In this document: positions 11,269 to 13,655 of the stretch, one piece after another
Position numbering within the stretch: position 1 is the first letter of the stretch
Layout of the letters: every line of letters starts with the position of its first letter
Translations under genes and position numbers: made by a program
DNA from: an uncultured Eubacteriales bacterium
GTDB lineage: Bacteria; Bacillota; Clostridia; Oscillospirales; Oscillospiraceae
NCBI GenBank assembly: GCA_934567745.1
Contig: CAKTJM010000042.1
Coordinates: 1-13,655 of the forward strand
Direction of reading: 5' to 3'
Length of the DNA: 13,655 nucleotides
Notes under the pieces: model-generated
What the model saw: only the letters and a program-made list of their open reading frames with translations
What the model was told of the DNA's origin: nothing
Databases searched by the model: none

Positions 11269-12990
11269 ATGGAAATGACCGGCTCTCAGATCCTGATGGA
11301 GTGTCTGTTGGAGCAGGATGTGGACACCGTCTTCGGTTATCCCGGCGGGACCATCCTGAACGTCTACGACGAGCTCTATCGCTACAGCGACCGCATCCGG
11401 CACATCCTGACCGCGCATGAGCAGGGTGCGTCCCACGCGGCCGACGGCTATGCCCGCTCCACCGGGCGGGTCGGCGTATGCTTCGCCACCTCCGGCCCCG
11501 GTGCGACGAACCTGACCACCGGAATCGCCACCGCCTACATGGACTCGTCCCCCGTGGTCTTCATCACCTGCAACGTCCCCCAGACCCTCATCGGCAAGGA
11601 TGCCTTCCAGGAGGTCGACATCACCGGCATCACCATGCCGATCACCAAGTCCACCTACCTCGTCCGTGACGTGGCCACGCTGGCCGACACGGTCCGCGAG
11701 GCCTTCGCGCTGGCCCGCTCCGGCCGCCCCGGCCCCGTCGTGATCGACATCGTGAAGGACGTCACCGCCGCCAAGTGCGACTATGAGTACCTCCCCCGCG
11801 AGAAGCACACCGCCAGCGGCCGCCTGGCCGGGCTGATCCGCCGGGCCAGCACCAGCAGCCTGAAGATGCCCGAGCCGGACCAGGACGACATCAACAAGCT
11901 CGTCCAGATGATCGCCGAGTCCAAGAAGCCCTTCCTCATCTGCGGCGGCGGCGTCGTCCGCGGCCGCGCCCACGAGGAGTTCCGCACCTTCGCCCGTCGG
12001 CTCGACGCGCCCGTGGCCATCACCCTGATGGGCGGCGGCGGCGTCTCCGGCCGCGACCCCCTCGCCACCGGCATGATCGGGATGCACGGCTCCGTGGCCT
12101 CCAACATGGCCTGCGACGGCTGCGACCTGCTGATCGCCGTCGGCTGTCGGTTCTCCGACCGCGTCGCGCTCAAGCCCGACACCTTCGCCCAGCAGGCCAA
12201 GATCGTCCACATCGACATCGACCGCGCCGAGATCAACAAGAACGTCCAGACGGACCACCACATCATCGGCAGCGCCAAGCAGGTCCTCGAGCTGCTCAAC
12301 CGCAAGATCCCGCAGTACGACCACAAGGAGTGGAAGGACTACGTCTTCTCCTTCCCGACCGAGACGGCCTACGACGAGAACACCAGCACCCTCACCCCGA
12401 AGCAGGCGCTCGACACCATCGCCCGCATGGTCCCCGACGACGCCATCGTCGCCACGGACGTCGGCCAGCATCAGATGTGGGCCATCCAGCACTTCCACTT
12501 CGACTATCCCGGCCAGCTGCTGACCTCCGGCGGCTTCGGCACCATGGGCTTCGGCCTGGGCGCCGCCATCGGCGCGAAGGTCGCCAATCCGGACAAGACC
12601 GTCATCCACATCACCGGCGACGGCTGCTTCCGCATGGACGGCAACGAGCTGTCCACCGAGGAGTTCTACAAGACCCCCGTCATCACCTTCATCTTCAACA
12701 ACCAGCGCCTGGGCATGGTCCGCCAGTGGCAGCAGCTCATCTACGACGGCCGCTACAGCCAGACCAACACCGAGCGCGGCCCCGACTTCGTCAAGTACGC
12801 CGAGTCCTTCCACCTGAAGGGCCGCCGCGTCACCCAGCCCGAGGAGCTGGAGGAGGCCATCCGTGAGGCGCTGGAGGAGGCCAAGGAGGGCCGCGGCTAT
12901 GTGGTCGACTGTGCCATCGACGCCAACGAGCTGGTCCGGCCGATGGTCAACGGCGGCACCCACATCACCGATTTCTTGCTGACCTGCTAA
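11269..12990 (+). CDS. ilvB: Acetolactate synthase (acetohydroxyacid synthase) large subunit
   Basis: 573 aa, family length. ThDP-dependent condensation of pyruvate with pyruvate or 2-ketobutyrate, the first common step of Val/Leu/Ile synthesis. N-terminal PYR domain with the catalytic Glu51 (HEQGASHAADGYARSTG), a central FAD/Rossmann-like domain about 210-350, and a C-terminal ThDP domain with GDG (450-452) followed by NN (477-478), the ThDP-Mg motif. ATG 11269 is chosen because AAGGAGG (11252-11258) lies 10 nt upstream; in-frame extension to 11176 would run into the attenuator stem. Followed 13 bp later by its regulatory subunit. Expression is probably set by the leader peptide/terminator upstream. 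Confidence 0.96.
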   Translation: MEMTGSQILMECLLEQDVDTVFGYPGGTILNVYDELYRYSDRIRHILTAHEQGASHAADGYARSTGRVGVCFATSGPGATNLTTGIATAYMDSSPVVFITCNVPQTLIGKDAFQEVDITGITMPITKSTYLVRDVATLADTVREAFALARSGRPGPVVIDIVKDVTAAKCDYEYLPREKHTASGRLAGLIRRASTSSLKMPEPDQDDINKLVQMIAESKKPFLICGGGVVRGRAHEEFRTFARRLDAPVAITLMGGGGVSGRDPLATGMIGMHGSVASNMACDGCDLLIAVGCRFSDRVALKPDTFAQQAKIVHIDIDRAEINKNVQTDHHIIGSAKQVLELLNRKIPQYDHKEWKDYVFSFPTETAYDENTSTLTPKQALDTIARMVPDDAIVATDVGQHQMWAIQHFHFDYPGQLLTSGGFGTMGFGLGAAIGAKVANPDKTVIHITGDGCFRMDGNELSTEEFYKTPVITFIFNNQRLGMVRQWQQLIYDGRYSQTNTERGPDFVKYAESFHLKGRRVTQPEELEEAIREALEEAKEGRGYVVDCAIDANELVRPMVNGGTHITDFLLTC

Positions 12991-13003
12991 AGGAGGAACC
13001 GTC

Positions 13004-13655
<652 letters not shown>

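Overview
The window is about 13.7 kb of GC-rich DNA (roughly two-thirds G+C by eye) with strong Shine-Dalgarno sites, near-consensus sigma-A promoters, S-layer-homology (SLH) secreted proteins, holin-like small toxins, NitT/TauT-type ABC transport and a CitB-type response regulator. Together these suggest a high-GC, gut-type Clostridia such as Oscillospiraceae. The placement is inferred from gene style only; no rRNA or marker gene is present.

Left end (1-900): a tandem array of three related units. Units 1 and 2 each hold a tiny ORF for a one-helix membrane peptide (46 and 33 aa), an SD-sequestering hairpin upstream of it, a + strand terminator, and a consensus promoter on the opposite strand. 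That promoter would make a ~90-nt antisense RNA ending at its own terminator inside the 3' end of the peptide gene. This is the layout of a type I toxin-antitoxin system. Unit 3 is a 5'-truncated, decayed copy. Next to it, on the minus strand, is a secreted serpin with three SLH repeats and an intact inhibitory reactive-loop hinge.

Centre (2720-8940, + strand): a consensus promoter drives an acyl-CoA synthetase. A second promoter drives an ABC importer (ATPase, permease, lipoprotein), followed by a MntP-type Mn2+ exporter and a secreted SLH protein. The synthetase and importer promoters share a duplicated 19-nt motif containing the palindrome TGATATCA, which suggests common control. The simplest reading is import of a small organic acid and its activation to a CoA thioester; the substrate is unknown. 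A strong terminator at 8897-8933 serves the convergent minus-strand CitB/DcuR-type response regulator, which has no sensor kinase in the window.

Right end (9816-13655, + strand): panE (ketopantoate reductase) is divergent from the regulator and is followed by the branched-chain amino-acid operon ilvB-ilvN-ilvC (ilvC cut by the window end). About 485 nt separate panE from ilvB. This gap holds a consensus promoter, a 42-codon leader peptide very rich in Ile/Leu/Val with a run of codons that look rare for this genome (GTA/CTA) embedded in a long hairpin, then a strong intrinsic terminator and a 20-bp perfect palindrome before the ilvB RBS. This looks like a transcription-attenuation leader.

Most noteworthy are the type I toxin-antitoxin array with its conserved SD switch, the ilv leader-peptide attenuator, and the duplicated operator-like motif of the synthetase/transport cluster.
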